From contig NZ_SHKY01000001.1 in NCBI RefSeq assembly GCF_004217545.1, forward strand, positions 992,001 to 1,056,000: DNA of 64,000 bases, written 5' to 3'. A program made the position numbers and the translations under genes. Under the pieces are notes generated by a model. It was not told the DNA's origin, ran no database searches, and was given only the letters and a program-made list of their open reading frames with translations. This DNA is from Krasilnikovia cinnamomea (GTDB lineage: Bacteria > Actinomycetota > Actinomycetes > Mycobacteriales > Micromonosporaceae). Positions within the stretch are counted from its first letter, which is position 1. Every line of letters starts with the position of its first letter. Shown piece by piece: positions 1-9,297 of the stretch.

Positions 1-401
1 GCCAGCGCCGCGTCGAGCGTCCGCGCCGCCCCGGCCGGTTGCCCACCGGTCAGCGCCTCGCGGCCCGCCGCCGCTCCCCCGGCGAACCGGCACACGTCGA
101 TCCGCTCGGGTGCCACGTCCATGAGGTAGCCGTTCTCGCGGCCGACCAGCGACTTCCCGGCTGTCTCCAGCGCCTCGCGCAGGGCGGCCACCTGGTCGTG
201 GACGTGCGCGGCGGCACCGGGCGGCGGCGCGCCGTGCCAGAGCTGGCCGATGATCCGCTCCACCGGCACGAGCTGGCCCGGCCGCAGCAGGAGCACGGCG
301 AGAACGGCCCGCCGGGTACGGGACCCGAGCGCGAGGCAGCGCCCGTCCGCGCCGCAGACCCGCAGCGGCCCGAACAGATGGAAAGTCAGTTCCCCGGCCA
401 C
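1..401 (-). CDS. BTAD/SARP-type winged-helix transcriptional regulator (partial)
   Basis: Only the first ~133 residues lie in the window; the rest runs off the left edge. The start is the GTG at 401, preceded directly in frame by a TAG stop, so no longer start is possible. The protein opens with a beta-rich FHLFGPLRV stretch, followed by a Trans_reg_C winged helix (LALGSRTRRAVLAVLLL, then LVPVERIIGQLW). It continues into HVHDQVAALREAL and RENGYLMDV, the typical path into a bacterial transcriptional activation domain of AfsR/SARP proteins. It probably binds DNA as an activator. Target genes cannot be seen. It is divergent from the GST-like gene at 473. Confidence 0.8.
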   Translation of the reverse strand, partial: MAGELTFHLFGPLRVCGADGRCLALGSRTRRAVLAVLLLRPGQLVPVERIIGQLWHGAPPPGAAAHVHDQVAALREALETAGKSLVGRENGYLMDVAPERIDVCRFAGGAAAGREALTGGQPAGAARTLDAAL

Positions 402-472
402 GAGCAGACGCTACCCGTCCGGGGCGGGGCGCAGGCGCAACGACCGGGCGGGAACACCCCGGACGCGGCAGG

Positions 473-1486
473 ATGGAGGCCATGGCGTACGTGAATCCGT
501 CCGGCGAGTTCACCCGCGATCAGCGTTACATCGCCACCCGCGTCACGGCCGACGGCCGCGACGGCTACCCCGTCGAGCCGGGCCGGTACCGGCTGGTGGT
601 GAGCCGGGCCTGCCCGTGGGCGAACCGCACGATCATCGTGCGCCGCCTGCTCGGCCTGGAGGACGCCCTCTCGATGGGCATCGCCGGTCCCACGCACGAC
701 CCCCGGAGCTGGACCTTCGACCTGGACCCGGGCGGCCGCGACCCGGTGCTCGGCATCGAACGGCTGCAGGAGGCGTTCTTCGCCCGCTTCCCCGACTACG
801 ACAAGGGCATCACGGTGCCGGCGATCGTGGACGTGCCGACGGGACAGGTGGTCACCAACGACTTCGCGCAGATCACCCTCGACCTGAGTCTGGAGTGGAG
901 CCGGTACCACCGCGAGGGCGCGCCGCAGCTCTACCCGGAGGCGCTGCGCGACGAGATCGACAAGGTGAACCGCTACGTGTTCGCCGACGTCAACAACGGC
1001 GTCTACCGGGCGGGTTTCGCGGGCACCCAGGAGGCGTACGACAAGGCGTACCACCGGCTGTTCGACCGGCTCGACTGGTTGTCGGACCGGCTGAGCGCCC
1101 AGCGCTACCTCGTCGGGGACACCATCACCGAGGCGGACGTGCGGCTGTTCACCACGCTGGTCCGGTTCGATCCCGTGTACCACGGCCACTTCAAGTGCAA
1201 CCGGCAGAAGCTGAGCGAGATGCCGGTGCTGTGGGCGTACGCGCGGGACCTGTTCCAGACGCCCGGCTTCGGCGACACGATCGACTTCGTGCACATCAAG
1301 CGGCACTACTACGTCGTGCACACCGACATCAATCCGACCCAGGTCGTGCCGGCCGGTCCGGATCTGGCGGGCTGGCTGACCGAGCACGGGCGGGCGGCGC
1401 TGGGCGGGCGGCCGTTCGGCGACGGCACCCCGCCGCCGCCTCCGCGCCCGGAGGAGGTCGTGCCCGCGGGCCACGGCGCGGCCTGA
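473..1486 (+). CDS. Glutathionyl-hydroquinone reductase-like GST (xi class)
   Basis: The 337-aa protein has the length and layout of YqjG/Ecm4-type glutathionyl-hydroquinone reductases. These reduce S-conjugated hydroquinones with a catalytic cysteine. The N-terminal thioredoxin-like domain carries the CPWA active-site motif (residues ~47-50). The C-terminal helical domain has DDxIxxxNRxVYADVNNGVYRAGFA-like and GDTITEADVRLFTTLVRFD segments. Actinobacteria mostly use mycothiol, so the physiological thiol is uncertain. The start is either ATG 473 or the in-frame ATG 482; neither has a well-spaced ribosome-binding site. It is a single gene, divergent from the BTAD regulator. Confidence 0.88.
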   Translation: MEAMAYVNPSGEFTRDQRYIATRVTADGRDGYPVEPGRYRLVVSRACPWANRTIIVRRLLGLEDALSMGIAGPTHDPRSWTFDLDPGGRDPVLGIERLQEAFFARFPDYDKGITVPAIVDVPTGQVVTNDFAQITLDLSLEWSRYHREGAPQLYPEALRDEIDKVNRYVFADVNNGVYRAGFAGTQEAYDKAYHRLFDRLDWLSDRLSAQRYLVGDTITEADVRLFTTLVRFDPVYHGHFKCNRQKLSEMPVLWAYARDLFQTPGFGDTIDFVHIKRHYYVVHTDINPTQVVPAGPDLAGWLTEHGRAALGGRPFGDGTPPPPPRPEEVVPAGHGAA

Positions 1487-1501
1487 GTCCCCACGGGCTG
1501 A

Positions 1502-1996
1502 TCAGGTTTCGTACGGTTCCAGCGCCGCGCGCAGCAGCGCTTCGAGGTCGCGCTGCTGGGCGGGGGTGAGGTGGGCCAGCAGCCGCTGCTGCTCGGCGAG
1601 CCCGGCGCCGACCGCCCGGTCCGCGACCTGCCACCCCTGTTCGGTGAGGCTGACCAGGACGCCGCGCCGGTCGTGCGGATCGGGGGCGCGGCGCACCAGG
1701 CCCGCCCTCTCGAGGCGGTCGAGCCGGGCGGTGGTGCCGCCGCTGCTGAGCATCATGGAGGCGGCCAGCGCACCCGGGGACAGCTGGAACGGCTCCCCGG
1801 CGCGGCGCAGGGTGGCCAGCACGTCGAACTCGGGGCGGCCGATGCCGTGCCGCCCGTACGCCCGGGCCACCTCGTCGCCCGACACCTGGGCCAGCCGGTA
1901 GACCCGGCCGAAGATCGACATGGCGGTGGTGTCGAGGTCGGGGCGCTCGCGGGCCCACTGGTCGATGATGCGGTCCACGCCGCGGGGATGACCCAT
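1502..1996 (-). CDS. MarR-family transcriptional regulator
   Basis: This 164-aa protein has a winged helix: LSPGALAASMMLSSGGTTARLDRLERAGLVRRAPDPHDRRGVLVSLTEQG is the recognition helix and wing signature of MarR proteins. The start is ATG 1996 with a GGAG ribosome-binding site 6 nt upstream. It is divergent from an EamA transporter whose start lies only 60 bp away. The intervening DNA holds a perfect 12-bp palindrome, so it probably represses itself and the transporter and is released by a small ligand or oxidant. The ligand is not known. Confidence 0.9.
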   Translation of the reverse strand: MGHPRGVDRIIDQWARERPDLDTTAMSIFGRVYRLAQVSGDEVARAYGRHGIGRPEFDVLATLRRAGEPFQLSPGALAASMMLSSGGTTARLDRLERAGLVRRAPDPHDRRGVLVSLTEQGWQVADRAVGAGLAEQQRLLAHLTPAQQRDLEALLRAALEPYET

Positions 1997-2007
1997 GTCT
2001 CCATTCT

Positions 2008-2019
2008 CTCGACGTCGAG
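2008..2019. promoter_or_regulatory. Probable MarR operator palindrome
   Basis: CTCGACGTCGAG is a perfect 12-bp palindrome in the 60-bp divergent promoter between the MarR gene and the EamA gene. A second ACGTCGAG half-site lies just inside the transporter start. A TTGACA -35-like hexamer for the transporter follows directly at about 2024. Regulation is inferred from position and symmetry. Confidence 0.5.
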
Positions 2020-2056
2020 CTTCTTGACAAGGAGAAGAACGCGAGAGAGTCTCTTC

Positions 2057-3016
2057 ATGTCGAGATACTTTACGTCGAGGGAGTTGGTCGTGCGGCGGAT
2101 CGTTCTGATCACCGCCCTGACCCCGGTCGTCTGGGGCACCACGTACGCGGTCACCACCGAGTTCCTCCCTCCGGACCGACCGCTGCTGGCCGCCACGCTG
2201 CGCGCCCTGCCCGCCGGGCTCCTCCTGCTCGCCATGACCCGCCGGCTGCCCCGGGGCGACTGGTGGTGGCGCTCCGCGGTACTCGGCGCCCTGAACATCG
2301 GGATCTTCTTCGCGCTGCTGTTCGCCAGCGCGTACCGGCTGCCCGGCGGCATGGCCGCGGTGCTCGGCGCCGCCCAGCCGCTGGTCGTGGCGGGCCTGTC
2401 CGTGCTGATGCTCAGCGAGCGCGTCGCCCTGCGTACGGTGCTCGCCGGTTTGGCGGGTGTGGTGGGGGTGGCCATGGCCGTGCTCACGGCCTCGGCCCGG
2501 CTCGACCCGATCGGGGTCCTCGCCGGGCTGGGCGGCGCGGTGTCGATGGGGCTGGGCCTGGTGCTGACCAAGCGCTGGGGCCGCCCGGACGCGTCCCTGC
2601 TCACGGCGACCGGCTGGCAGCTGGCCGCCGGTGGACTGATGCTGGTGCCGATCACCCTGGCCGTCGAGGGACTGCCGGGCTCGCTCACCGGCGGCAACCT
2701 CGCCGGGTACGCCTACCTGTCGGTGGTCGGCACGGCCCTGGCGTACACGGTGTGGTTCCGGGGCCTGGAGCGCCTGCCCACCGCGCAGGTCTCGCTGCTC
2801 GCGCTGCTCTCCCCGGTGGTCGCGACCGTGGTGGGCTGGGCGGTGCTCGGGCAACGGCTCACCGCCGCGCAGCTGGTGGGCATGGTGGTGGCGTTCGGCG
2901 CCGTACTGGTCGGGTCGCGGGCGCCACGCCGTTCCCGCAGCGAACCGGTGACGGAGGCCCCCGTGACGGTCGAAAGCGTCGTACCGCGCGCCTACAGTGC
3001 GGCGTGTGCCCGTTGA
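2057..3016 (+). CDS. EamA/DMT-family inner-membrane exporter
   Basis: This 319-aa protein has about ten hydrophobic helices in two EamA repeats (VVWGTTYAVTTEFLPPDRPLL early; VVGTALAYTVWFRGLERLPTAQVSLLALLSPVVA in the second half), typical of RhaT/YdcZ-like drug/metabolite transporters. The substrate is unknown. ATG 2057 is chosen because it sits after the promoter region with GGAG-like bases upstream; GTG 2090 is an alternative. Divergence from the MarR gene suggests ligand-induced efflux. Its last codons overlap the start of the SWIM-protein gene by about 20 bp. Confidence 0.88.
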   Translation: MSRYFTSRELVVRRIVLITALTPVVWGTTYAVTTEFLPPDRPLLAATLRALPAGLLLLAMTRRLPRGDWWWRSAVLGALNIGIFFALLFASAYRLPGGMAAVLGAAQPLVVAGLSVLMLSERVALRTVLAGLAGVVGVAMAVLTASARLDPIGVLAGLGGAVSMGLGLVLTKRWGRPDASLLTATGWQLAAGGLMLVPITLAVEGLPGSLTGGNLAGYAYLSVVGTALAYTVWFRGLERLPTAQVSLLALLSPVVATVVGWAVLGQRLTAAQLVGMVVAFGAVLVGSRAPRRSRSEPVTEAPVTVESVVPRAYSAACAR

Positions 3017-5978
3017 ACGATGGACGACCGCCGAGCCGGACGGCACCGCCGACCTAGGTGGTGCGGCCCAGCCGCCGGACGTGCCTCGGTGGAACGACGC
3101 GCGGGTCGCCGCGCTGGCCCCCGACGCAGGCTCGTTGCGGGCCGCCCGCGCGGTGAGCGGTGCCGGCCACTGGGCGGCCACCGGCCTGCTCGGCGAGATC
3201 CTCTGGGGACTGTGCCGGGGCAGCGGCAGCAGCCCCTATCAGGTCTGCGTGGACCTGGCCGGTCCCGCGTACCGGTGTTCCTGCCCGAGCCGCAAGATCC
3301 CCTGCAAGCACGCGCTGGGTCTGCTGCTGCGCTGGGTGGACGGTCCCGACCTGCCGACGGAGCCGGCGCCGGCGTTCGCGGCCGAGTGGCAGGCGGCGCG
3401 GGCCGCCCGGGCCGCCCGGGCCGCCACACCGCCCGGCGGCGCCCCGGCCGACCCCGCCGGGGCACACCAGCGGGCCCGGCAACGCGCGGAACGCGTGGCG
3501 GCCGGGATGACCGAGCTGCGCCGCTGGCTCGACGACCAGGTGCAGCAGGGTCTGGCCGCGGCGGAGCAGGCGGGTCACCGGCCGTACGAGACGATGGCCG
3601 CCCGGCTGGTCGACGCGCAGGCACCCGCGGCCGCCACCGCCGTCCGGCGCCTCGGCGGCCTGGTCGGCGTCGGTCCACTGTGGGCTGACCGGCTGCTCGG
3701 GGAGCTGGGTCTGCTGCGCCTGCTGGTGGCCGGGCACGAGCGGCTCGACGAGCTGCCGCCCGGCCTGGCCGCCACGGTCCGGGCGCGCATCGGCTTCCCG
3801 GTGGCCACCGACGACGTGCTCTCCGGTCCCCGGGTCACCGACCGCTGGCAGGTGCTCGGCCAGGTGGAGACCGACGACGGCGCGCTGACCACCCGGCGGA
3901 CGTGGCTGCGCGGCGCCGACAGTGGACGGTTCGCCCTCGTGCTGGCGTTCGCGGCGGCCGGCCAGTCGCTCAACCCCGACTTCGCGCCCGGCACCGAGCT
4001 GCGCGCCGACCTGTGCTTCTATCCCGGCACGACACCGCTGCGCGCCCTGGTCGCCGAGCGGCACAGCGCCGCGGTGGCCTACGCCGCGCCAGCCGGTGCG
4101 CTGCCCGCCCGGGCCGCCCTGGCCGGATGGGCGGCCGCGCTGGCGTCCGATCCGTGGCGTCATGACGCGCCGGTGCTGCTGGCCGGTGTGACACCGACCG
4201 GGACGGGCTGGGTGGTCGACACCACCGGCGAGGCGCTGCCGCTGGCACCCGGCCACCACGAGCCGTGGTGGCTGCTGGCGGCGGCGGGCGGCGCACCGGC
4301 CACCCTGGCCGCCGAGTGGAGCCCGGCCGGGCTGCGACCCCTCGCCGCCTGGGTCGGCGGGCGGCACATTCCGGCCCCCGCTCCCCTGTTCGACTCCCGC
4401 GGCCCCGATCTGCCGCCCGAGCTACCGTCCGACCTGCTCGCGGCGGCGCTGCTGGGTACGGCCCGCCGCCCGTGGACACAGCCCGGCGCACGCCTCGCCG
4501 GGCGCACGCTCGCCGGGCCCACTCCACCAGCATCCGCCTCGTCCGGATCTGCGCCGTCAGCGCCGGCGTCGTTGTTGGACGCCGCCGCCACCGCGCTGGC
4601 CTACGGGCGGGCGGGCACCACCCCGGCCACCGGTCACCGGCCAGTGGCGGCCGCTCCCCCGGAGCAGGCCGCACCGCTGCCCACGGCGGCCGCGGACCGC
4701 CTGCTGCGGCTCGTCGACGGCGACGCTCCCGGCGGCGCCCAGGCGGTGCAGGAGCTGCTGGCCCAGTGGCTGGCGGCGGCGGCGCGGCGCGGCGGGCACG
4801 TACCACCGCAGGCCCTGCCCGCGCTGCTGGAGGCCGGGCGGCGCAACGCCACCCTGCGGCCCGCCCTGGGGATGGTCGCGGGGCGGCGCGGCGGCTGGCT
4901 CGCCGCGCAGCGGGCGGACTGGCGGTGGCTGCTCGACGAGGCACCCGGCGCCGCCGCCGCCGAACCGGAGGTGTGGCGGACCGGGTCGCCCGGCGAACGG
5001 CTGGCGTACCTGGCCCGGATGCGGGCCGACGACCCGGACGCGGCGCGGGACCAGCTGGTGGCCGGCTGGGACACCGAGGCACCCGAGGAACGCGCCCGGT
5101 TCGTGGCCGCGCTGTCCGCCGGTCTGTCGGCGGCCGACGAGGCGTTCCTCGAACGGGTGCTCGACGATCCCCGCCGGGAGGTTCGCGAGGCCGCGCTGGA
5201 GTTGCTGCGCCGGCTGCCCGCCTCCGGGCTGAGCCGGCGGATGGCGCGGCGGGCACACGCCGCCGTCCGGCTGGAGCGGACACGCGGCGGTGAGCGGCTC
5301 GTGGTCGACCCCCCGCAGACCCTGGACCCGGCGCTGCGCCGCGACGGCGTGGGCGCCACCCCGGCCCGGGGCATGGGCATCGGGGCCTGGCTCCTGGAAG
5401 AGGTCGTGGCCGGGACCCCGCTCGACACGTGGACCACCGCCCTGCACCGTGACCCGGCGGCCGTCGTGGAGCTCGGCCGGGGACACGACTGGGCGACCCC
5501 GCTGCTGCACGGCTGGGCGAAAGCGGCGATCGCCCAGCGCGACCCGGCGTGGGCGGCCGCGCTGCTGGCCGCCGACTCCCGGCGCGGCGCCGCGGGCCTG
5601 CGCGAGGCGGTGCGCTGGGATCTGCACCTCATCCTGCCGCCCGCCGAGCTGGGCCGCCTCGCCGCCGACGCGCTGCGCCGGGAGGACCACGTCGCGCACC
5701 GGCTGCTGGCCGTCCACCCGGGACGGTGGCCCGACGAGCTGGCCGTGGCGGTGATCGAGACGATCGCGCACCGTGCCCGTACCGACCGGCACAGCTGGCA
5801 GCTCGGGGAGCTGTGCCGGGCCGCCGCCATGGCCATGCCGACCGGGTACGCCGGGGCCGTGGCCCGGCTCGCCGCCGAACTGGACGCCGAACCCGCCGAC
5901 CCGTCCCGGGTCCGCCCGGTCGCCGAGCTGGCCCGGACCCTCACCTTCCGCCACGAGATGCTTCAGGAGTTGCAGTGA
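2997..5978 (+). CDS. SWIM zinc-finger protein (YehQ-like), large
   Basis: This 993-aa protein carries a SWIM zinc finger near residues 93-107 (CSCPSRKIPCKH, i.e. CxC...CxH). The long Ala/Arg-rich helical remainder includes DPRREVREAALELLRRLP, a HEAT-like segment, consistent with DUF5691. GTG 2997 and GTG 3006 are possible starts; both overlap the EamA gene. It is the first gene of a coupled set followed by MoxR AAA+, DUF5682 and vWA genes, the same families as E. coli yehQ, yehL, yehM and yehP. The zinc finger probably binds nucleic acid or protein. The system's biological role is not established. Confidence 0.85.
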   Translation: MRRVPVERWTTAEPDGTADLGGAAQPPDVPRWNDARVAALAPDAGSLRAARAVSGAGHWAATGLLGEILWGLCRGSGSSPYQVCVDLAGPAYRCSCPSRKIPCKHALGLLLRWVDGPDLPTEPAPAFAAEWQAARAARAARAATPPGGAPADPAGAHQRARQRAERVAAGMTELRRWLDDQVQQGLAAAEQAGHRPYETMAARLVDAQAPAAATAVRRLGGLVGVGPLWADRLLGELGLLRLLVAGHERLDELPPGLAATVRARIGFPVATDDVLSGPRVTDRWQVLGQVETDDGALTTRRTWLRGADSGRFALVLAFAAAGQSLNPDFAPGTELRADLCFYPGTTPLRALVAERHSAAVAYAAPAGALPARAALAGWAAALASDPWRHDAPVLLAGVTPTGTGWVVDTTGEALPLAPGHHEPWWLLAAAGGAPATLAAEWSPAGLRPLAAWVGGRHIPAPAPLFDSRGPDLPPELPSDLLAAALLGTARRPWTQPGARLAGRTLAGPTPPASASSGSAPSAPASLLDAAATALAYGRAGTTPATGHRPVAAAPPEQAAPLPTAAADRLLRLVDGDAPGGAQAVQELLAQWLAAAARRGGHVPPQALPALLEAGRRNATLRPALGMVAGRRGGWLAAQRADWRWLLDEAPGAAAAEPEVWRTGSPGERLAYLARMRADDPDAARDQLVAGWDTEAPEERARFVAALSAGLSAADEAFLERVLDDPRREVREAALELLRRLPASGLSRRMARRAHAAVRLERTRGGERLVVDPPQTLDPALRRDGVGATPARGMGIGAWLLEEVVAGTPLDTWTTALHRDPAAVVELGRGHDWATPLLHGWAKAAIAQRDPAWAAALLAADSRRGAAGLREAVRWDLHLILPPAELGRLAADALRREDHVAHRLLAVHPGRWPDELAVAVIETIAHRARTDRHSWQLGELCRAAAMAMPTGYAGAVARLAAELDAEPADPSRVRPVAELARTLTFRHEMLQELQ

Positions 5979-7036
5979 CCGTTCTGCGCCCGCACGCCGA
6001 GGACCAGTACGCCGAGGAGCTGGCCCTGCTGGCCGCCGCCGACGACCGGCCCCGCCCGCCCGGCTGGCGGCTGTCCCCCCAGGCCGTGGTCACCTACCTG
6101 CTCGGCGACGGGGCGAAGGTGTCCCCCAAGTACGTGGGCCCGCGCCGGCTCATCGAGGTGGCGGTGTCCACGCTGGCCACCGACCGGGCGCTGCTGCTGC
6201 TCGGCGTGCCCGGCACCGCCAAGACGTGGGTGTCCGAACACCTGGCCGCCGCGGTCTCCGGCAACTCGACGCTGCTCGTGCAGGGCACGGCCGGCACGCC
6301 CGAGGAGGCCATCCGGTACGGCTGGAACTACGCCCGCCTGCTGGCCGACGGCCCCACGGAGGCCGCGCTGGTGCCCAGCCCGGTGATGCGGGCGATGCAA
6401 CGCGGCGCGATCGCCCGGGTGGAGGAGCTGACCCGGGTCCCCTCCGACGTGCAGGACGCGCTGATCACCGTACTGTCGGAGAAGTCGCTGCCCGTGCCCG
6501 AGCTGAACACCGAGGTGCAGGCGCAGCGCGGGTTCAACCTCATCGCCACCGCCAACGACCGTGACCGGGGCGTCAACGAGCTCTCCAGCGCGCTGCGCCG
6601 CCGGTTCAACACGGTGGTGCTGCCCGTCCCGGCGTCCGCGGACGACGAGGTCGAGATCGTGGCCCGCCGGGTGGCCCAGCTGGGCCGGGCGCTGGAGTTG
6701 CCCGAGGTGCCGGCCGCGCTGGACGAGATCCGGCGGGTGGTCACCGTGTTCCGGGAGCTGCGCGGCGGGCTCACCGAGGACGGCCGGACGAAGCTCAAGT
6801 CCCCCACCGGCACGCTGTCGCCCGCCGAGGCGATCTCGGTGGTGACCAACGGCTTGGCGCTGGCGGCCCACTTCGGCGACGGGCGGCTGCGGGCCGCCGA
6901 CGTCGCCGCCGGCATCGTCGGCGCGGTCGTCAAGGACCCGGTCTCCGACCGCGTGGTGTGGCGCGAGTACCTCGAGACCGTCGTGCGGGAACGCCCCGAC
7001 TGGAGCGACTTCTACCGCGCCGCCCGCGATGCCTGA
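5975..7036 (+). CDS. MoxR-type AAA+ ATPase (YehL-like)
   Basis: This 353-aa AAA+ protein starts at GTG 5975, which overlaps the preceding stop (GTGA). AGGAG lies 5 nt upstream. The Walker A motif is GVPGTAKT (~residues 78-85). The sensor-1/Walker B region includes RVEELTRVPSDVQDALITVLSEK, and arginine-finger/sensor motifs lie around IATANDRDRGVNELSSALRRRF. MoxR ATPases act as remodelling chaperones that work with vWA proteins, and a vWA gene closes this operon. The product is cytoplasmic. The remodelled client is unknown. Confidence 0.9.
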   Translation: MTVLRPHAEDQYAEELALLAAADDRPRPPGWRLSPQAVVTYLLGDGAKVSPKYVGPRRLIEVAVSTLATDRALLLLGVPGTAKTWVSEHLAAAVSGNSTLLVQGTAGTPEEAIRYGWNYARLLADGPTEAALVPSPVMRAMQRGAIARVEELTRVPSDVQDALITVLSEKSLPVPELNTEVQAQRGFNLIATANDRDRGVNELSSALRRRFNTVVLPVPASADDEVEIVARRVAQLGRALELPEVPAALDEIRRVVTVFRELRGGLTEDGRTKLKSPTGTLSPAEAISVVTNGLALAAHFGDGRLRAADVAAGIVGAVVKDPVSDRVVWREYLETVVRERPDWSDFYRAARDA

Positions 7037-9251
7037 ACGGTTGTACGGCATCCGCCATCACGGTCCCGGCTCGGCCCGCGCGCTGGTGCAGGAGCTGGAC
7101 CGCCAGCGCCCGGACATCGTGCTGATCGAGGGCCCGCCCGAGGCGGACGAGCTGGTGCGCTGGGTCGCCGACGAGCAGCTGGCGCCGCCCGTGGCGCTGC
7201 TCGGGTACGCCGTCGACGACCCGCGCCGGGCCGCGTTCTGGCCGTTCGCCGTGTTCTCACCGGAGTGGCAGGCGATGCGCTGGGCGGTGACGCACGGTGT
7301 GCCGGTGCGCTTCTTCGACCTGCCGTACGCGTACCACGCGGCCGGTGGCCTGGCGGACGCGCCCGAGGGGCCGGGGGTGCGGGGCCGGTCCCGCCCGGCC
7401 GACCCGATCGGGGAGCTGGCCGCCGCGGCCGGGTACGACGACCCGGAACGCTGGTGGGAGGACGTGGTCGAACACCGGGGCATGCCCGCGTTCGCGGCGA
7501 TCGCCGAGGCCATGACCGCCCTGCGCGAGTCCACCGTGGACGATCCCGAGGATCTGGTCCGTGAGGCGTATATGCGCACCGTGCTGCGGGAGGTGCGCCG
7601 TACCCGGGAGAATTTGGCCGTGGTGTGCGGCGCCTGGCACGTACCGGCGCTGGCCCGCCGGATCCCGGCCAAGGACGACGCGGCGCTGCTCAAGGGCCGC
7701 CGCAAGACGAAGGTCGCGTGCACCTGGGTGCCCTGGACGTACGGGCGGCTGGCCACGGCGTCCGGCTACGGCGCCGGGGTGCGCTCCCCCGGCTGGTACC
7801 ACCACCTGTTCGCCACGGCGGAGGAGGTCGTGCCCCGCTGGCTGGTGGAGGCCGCCGGGGTGCTGCGGGCCGAAGGGGTGCCCACCTCGTCGGCGCACGT
7901 CATCGAGGCGACCCGGCTGGCCGAGGCGCTGGCCACGCTGCGCGGGCGGCCGCTGGCCGGGCTGGCCGAGGTGACCGAGGCGGCCGAGGCCGTGATGTGC
8001 GACGGTGAGCCGCTGCGGACCGAGCTGATCGGCCGCCGGCTCATCGTCGGCGAGCGGCTCGGCGGGGTCCCGGAGGCGATGCCGGCCGTGCCGCTGGCCC
8101 GCGATCTGGCGGCGCAGCAGCGGTCCGTACGCCTGAAGCCGGAGCCCGCCGAGCGGGTGCTGGAGCTGGACCTGCGCCGCGACATCGACCTGCGGCGCAG
8201 CCGGCTGCTGCACCGGCTGCGCCGGATCGGCGTGCCGTGGGGCGAGCCGGAGGCGGGCCGGCGCGGCACGGGCACGTTCCGGGAGGCGTGGCGGCTGCGG
8301 TGGCAGCCGGAGTTCGCGGTCCGGCTCGTGGAGTACAGCATGTACGGCACGACGGTGAGCGCCGCGGCCACCGCGCGGGTCACCGACGCCGCCGGTGCGG
8401 CCGCCTCGCTGGCGGAGGTGACCGCGCTGGTGGAGGCATGCCTGCTGGCGGATCTCGGCGAGGCGTATCCGCCGGTGCTGTCGGCGTTGGACGCCCACGC
8501 GGCCGCGGACGCCGACGTCGGTCACCTGATGGCCGCCCTCCCGGCCCTGGCCCGCACCCTGCGGTACGGCGACGTCCGCCGCACCGACGTGGCCGGGCTC
8601 GCCGCCGTGACCACCAGCCTGTTCGACCGGGTCTGCGCGGGCCTGCCCGCGGCGGCCGGCGCGGTGGCCGACTCCGCGGCGCGGGAGCTGCGCGGGCACC
8701 TGGACGGCGTGCATGCCGCGGTGGCGCTGCTCGACGACGCGCCCCTGCGGCAACGGTGGTTCGCCACGCTGGCCACCGTGGCCGCCCGCGCCGACCTGCA
8801 CGGGCTGCTGGCGGGCCGGATCACCCGGCTGCTGCACGACGCCGGACTCCTCGACGAGGCCGAGGTGCGCCGGCGGCTGCGGCTGCCGCTGACCGTCGGG
8901 ACGCCCCCGGCGCACGGGGCCGCCTGGGTCGAGGGTTTCCTGGCCGGCGGCGGGTTGCTGCTGGTGCACGACGAGGCGCTGCTGCGTCTGCTGGACGCGT
9001 GGCTGGCCGACATCCCGGCCGACGCGTTCGACGAGGTGCTGCCGCTGCTGCGCCGCACGTTCGGCGGGTTCGCGGCGGGTGAGCGGCGGGCCATCGGCGA
9101 ACGGGTGGCCGGCGCTTCGGCGTCCGGCGCAAGCACCGGCACCGCGATGGGGCCGCTCGACCACGACCGGGCGGCGATCCTACTGCCGACCCTCAGCGCC
9201 CTGCTGGGCCACGAGATCCAGGCGCGGGAGACATCAGATGAACGACTCTGA
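7029..9251 (+). CDS. DUF5682 family protein (YehM-like)
   Basis: This 740-aa protein overlaps the end of the MoxR gene (ATG 7029 inside the stop region). The N-terminus (LYGIRHHGPGSARALVQELDRQRPDIVLIEGPPEADEL) and VVCGAWHVPAL resemble the TraB/ChaN-like fold with GxxH and EGP motifs. The rest is helical. DUF5682 proteins are consistently encoded between MoxR and vWA genes. Function is unknown. Strict overlap with its neighbours implies the gene products are made together and may form one complex. Confidence 0.85.
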   Translation: MPERLYGIRHHGPGSARALVQELDRQRPDIVLIEGPPEADELVRWVADEQLAPPVALLGYAVDDPRRAAFWPFAVFSPEWQAMRWAVTHGVPVRFFDLPYAYHAAGGLADAPEGPGVRGRSRPADPIGELAAAAGYDDPERWWEDVVEHRGMPAFAAIAEAMTALRESTVDDPEDLVREAYMRTVLREVRRTRENLAVVCGAWHVPALARRIPAKDDAALLKGRRKTKVACTWVPWTYGRLATASGYGAGVRSPGWYHHLFATAEEVVPRWLVEAAGVLRAEGVPTSSAHVIEATRLAEALATLRGRPLAGLAEVTEAAEAVMCDGEPLRTELIGRRLIVGERLGGVPEAMPAVPLARDLAAQQRSVRLKPEPAERVLELDLRRDIDLRRSRLLHRLRRIGVPWGEPEAGRRGTGTFREAWRLRWQPEFAVRLVEYSMYGTTVSAAATARVTDAAGAAASLAEVTALVEACLLADLGEAYPPVLSALDAHAAADADVGHLMAALPALARTLRYGDVRRTDVAGLAAVTTSLFDRVCAGLPAAAGAVADSAARELRGHLDGVHAAVALLDDAPLRQRWFATLATVAARADLHGLLAGRITRLLHDAGLLDEAEVRRRLRLPLTVGTPPAHGAAWVEGFLAGGGLLLVHDEALLRLLDAWLADIPADAFDEVLPLLRRTFGGFAAGERRAIGERVAGASASGASTGTAMGPLDHDRAAILLPTLSALLGHEIQARETSDERL

Positions 9252-9297
9252 ACGCCGTGCCCGGCCCCGAGTTCCACGCGCCGGAGGTGCCCGATGA
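9238..9297 (+). CDS. Possible 19-residue coupling ORF
   Basis: An ATG inside the end of the DUF5682 gene opens a 19-codon frame rich in Arg and Pro. It ends at TGA overlapping the vWA start (ATGA). It contains a GGAGG sequence 8 nt before that start. It bridges the 42-nt gap and would keep ribosomes moving into the vWA gene. It may be only a coupling device, or chance. Confidence 0.3.
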   Translation: MNDSERRARPRVPRAGGAR

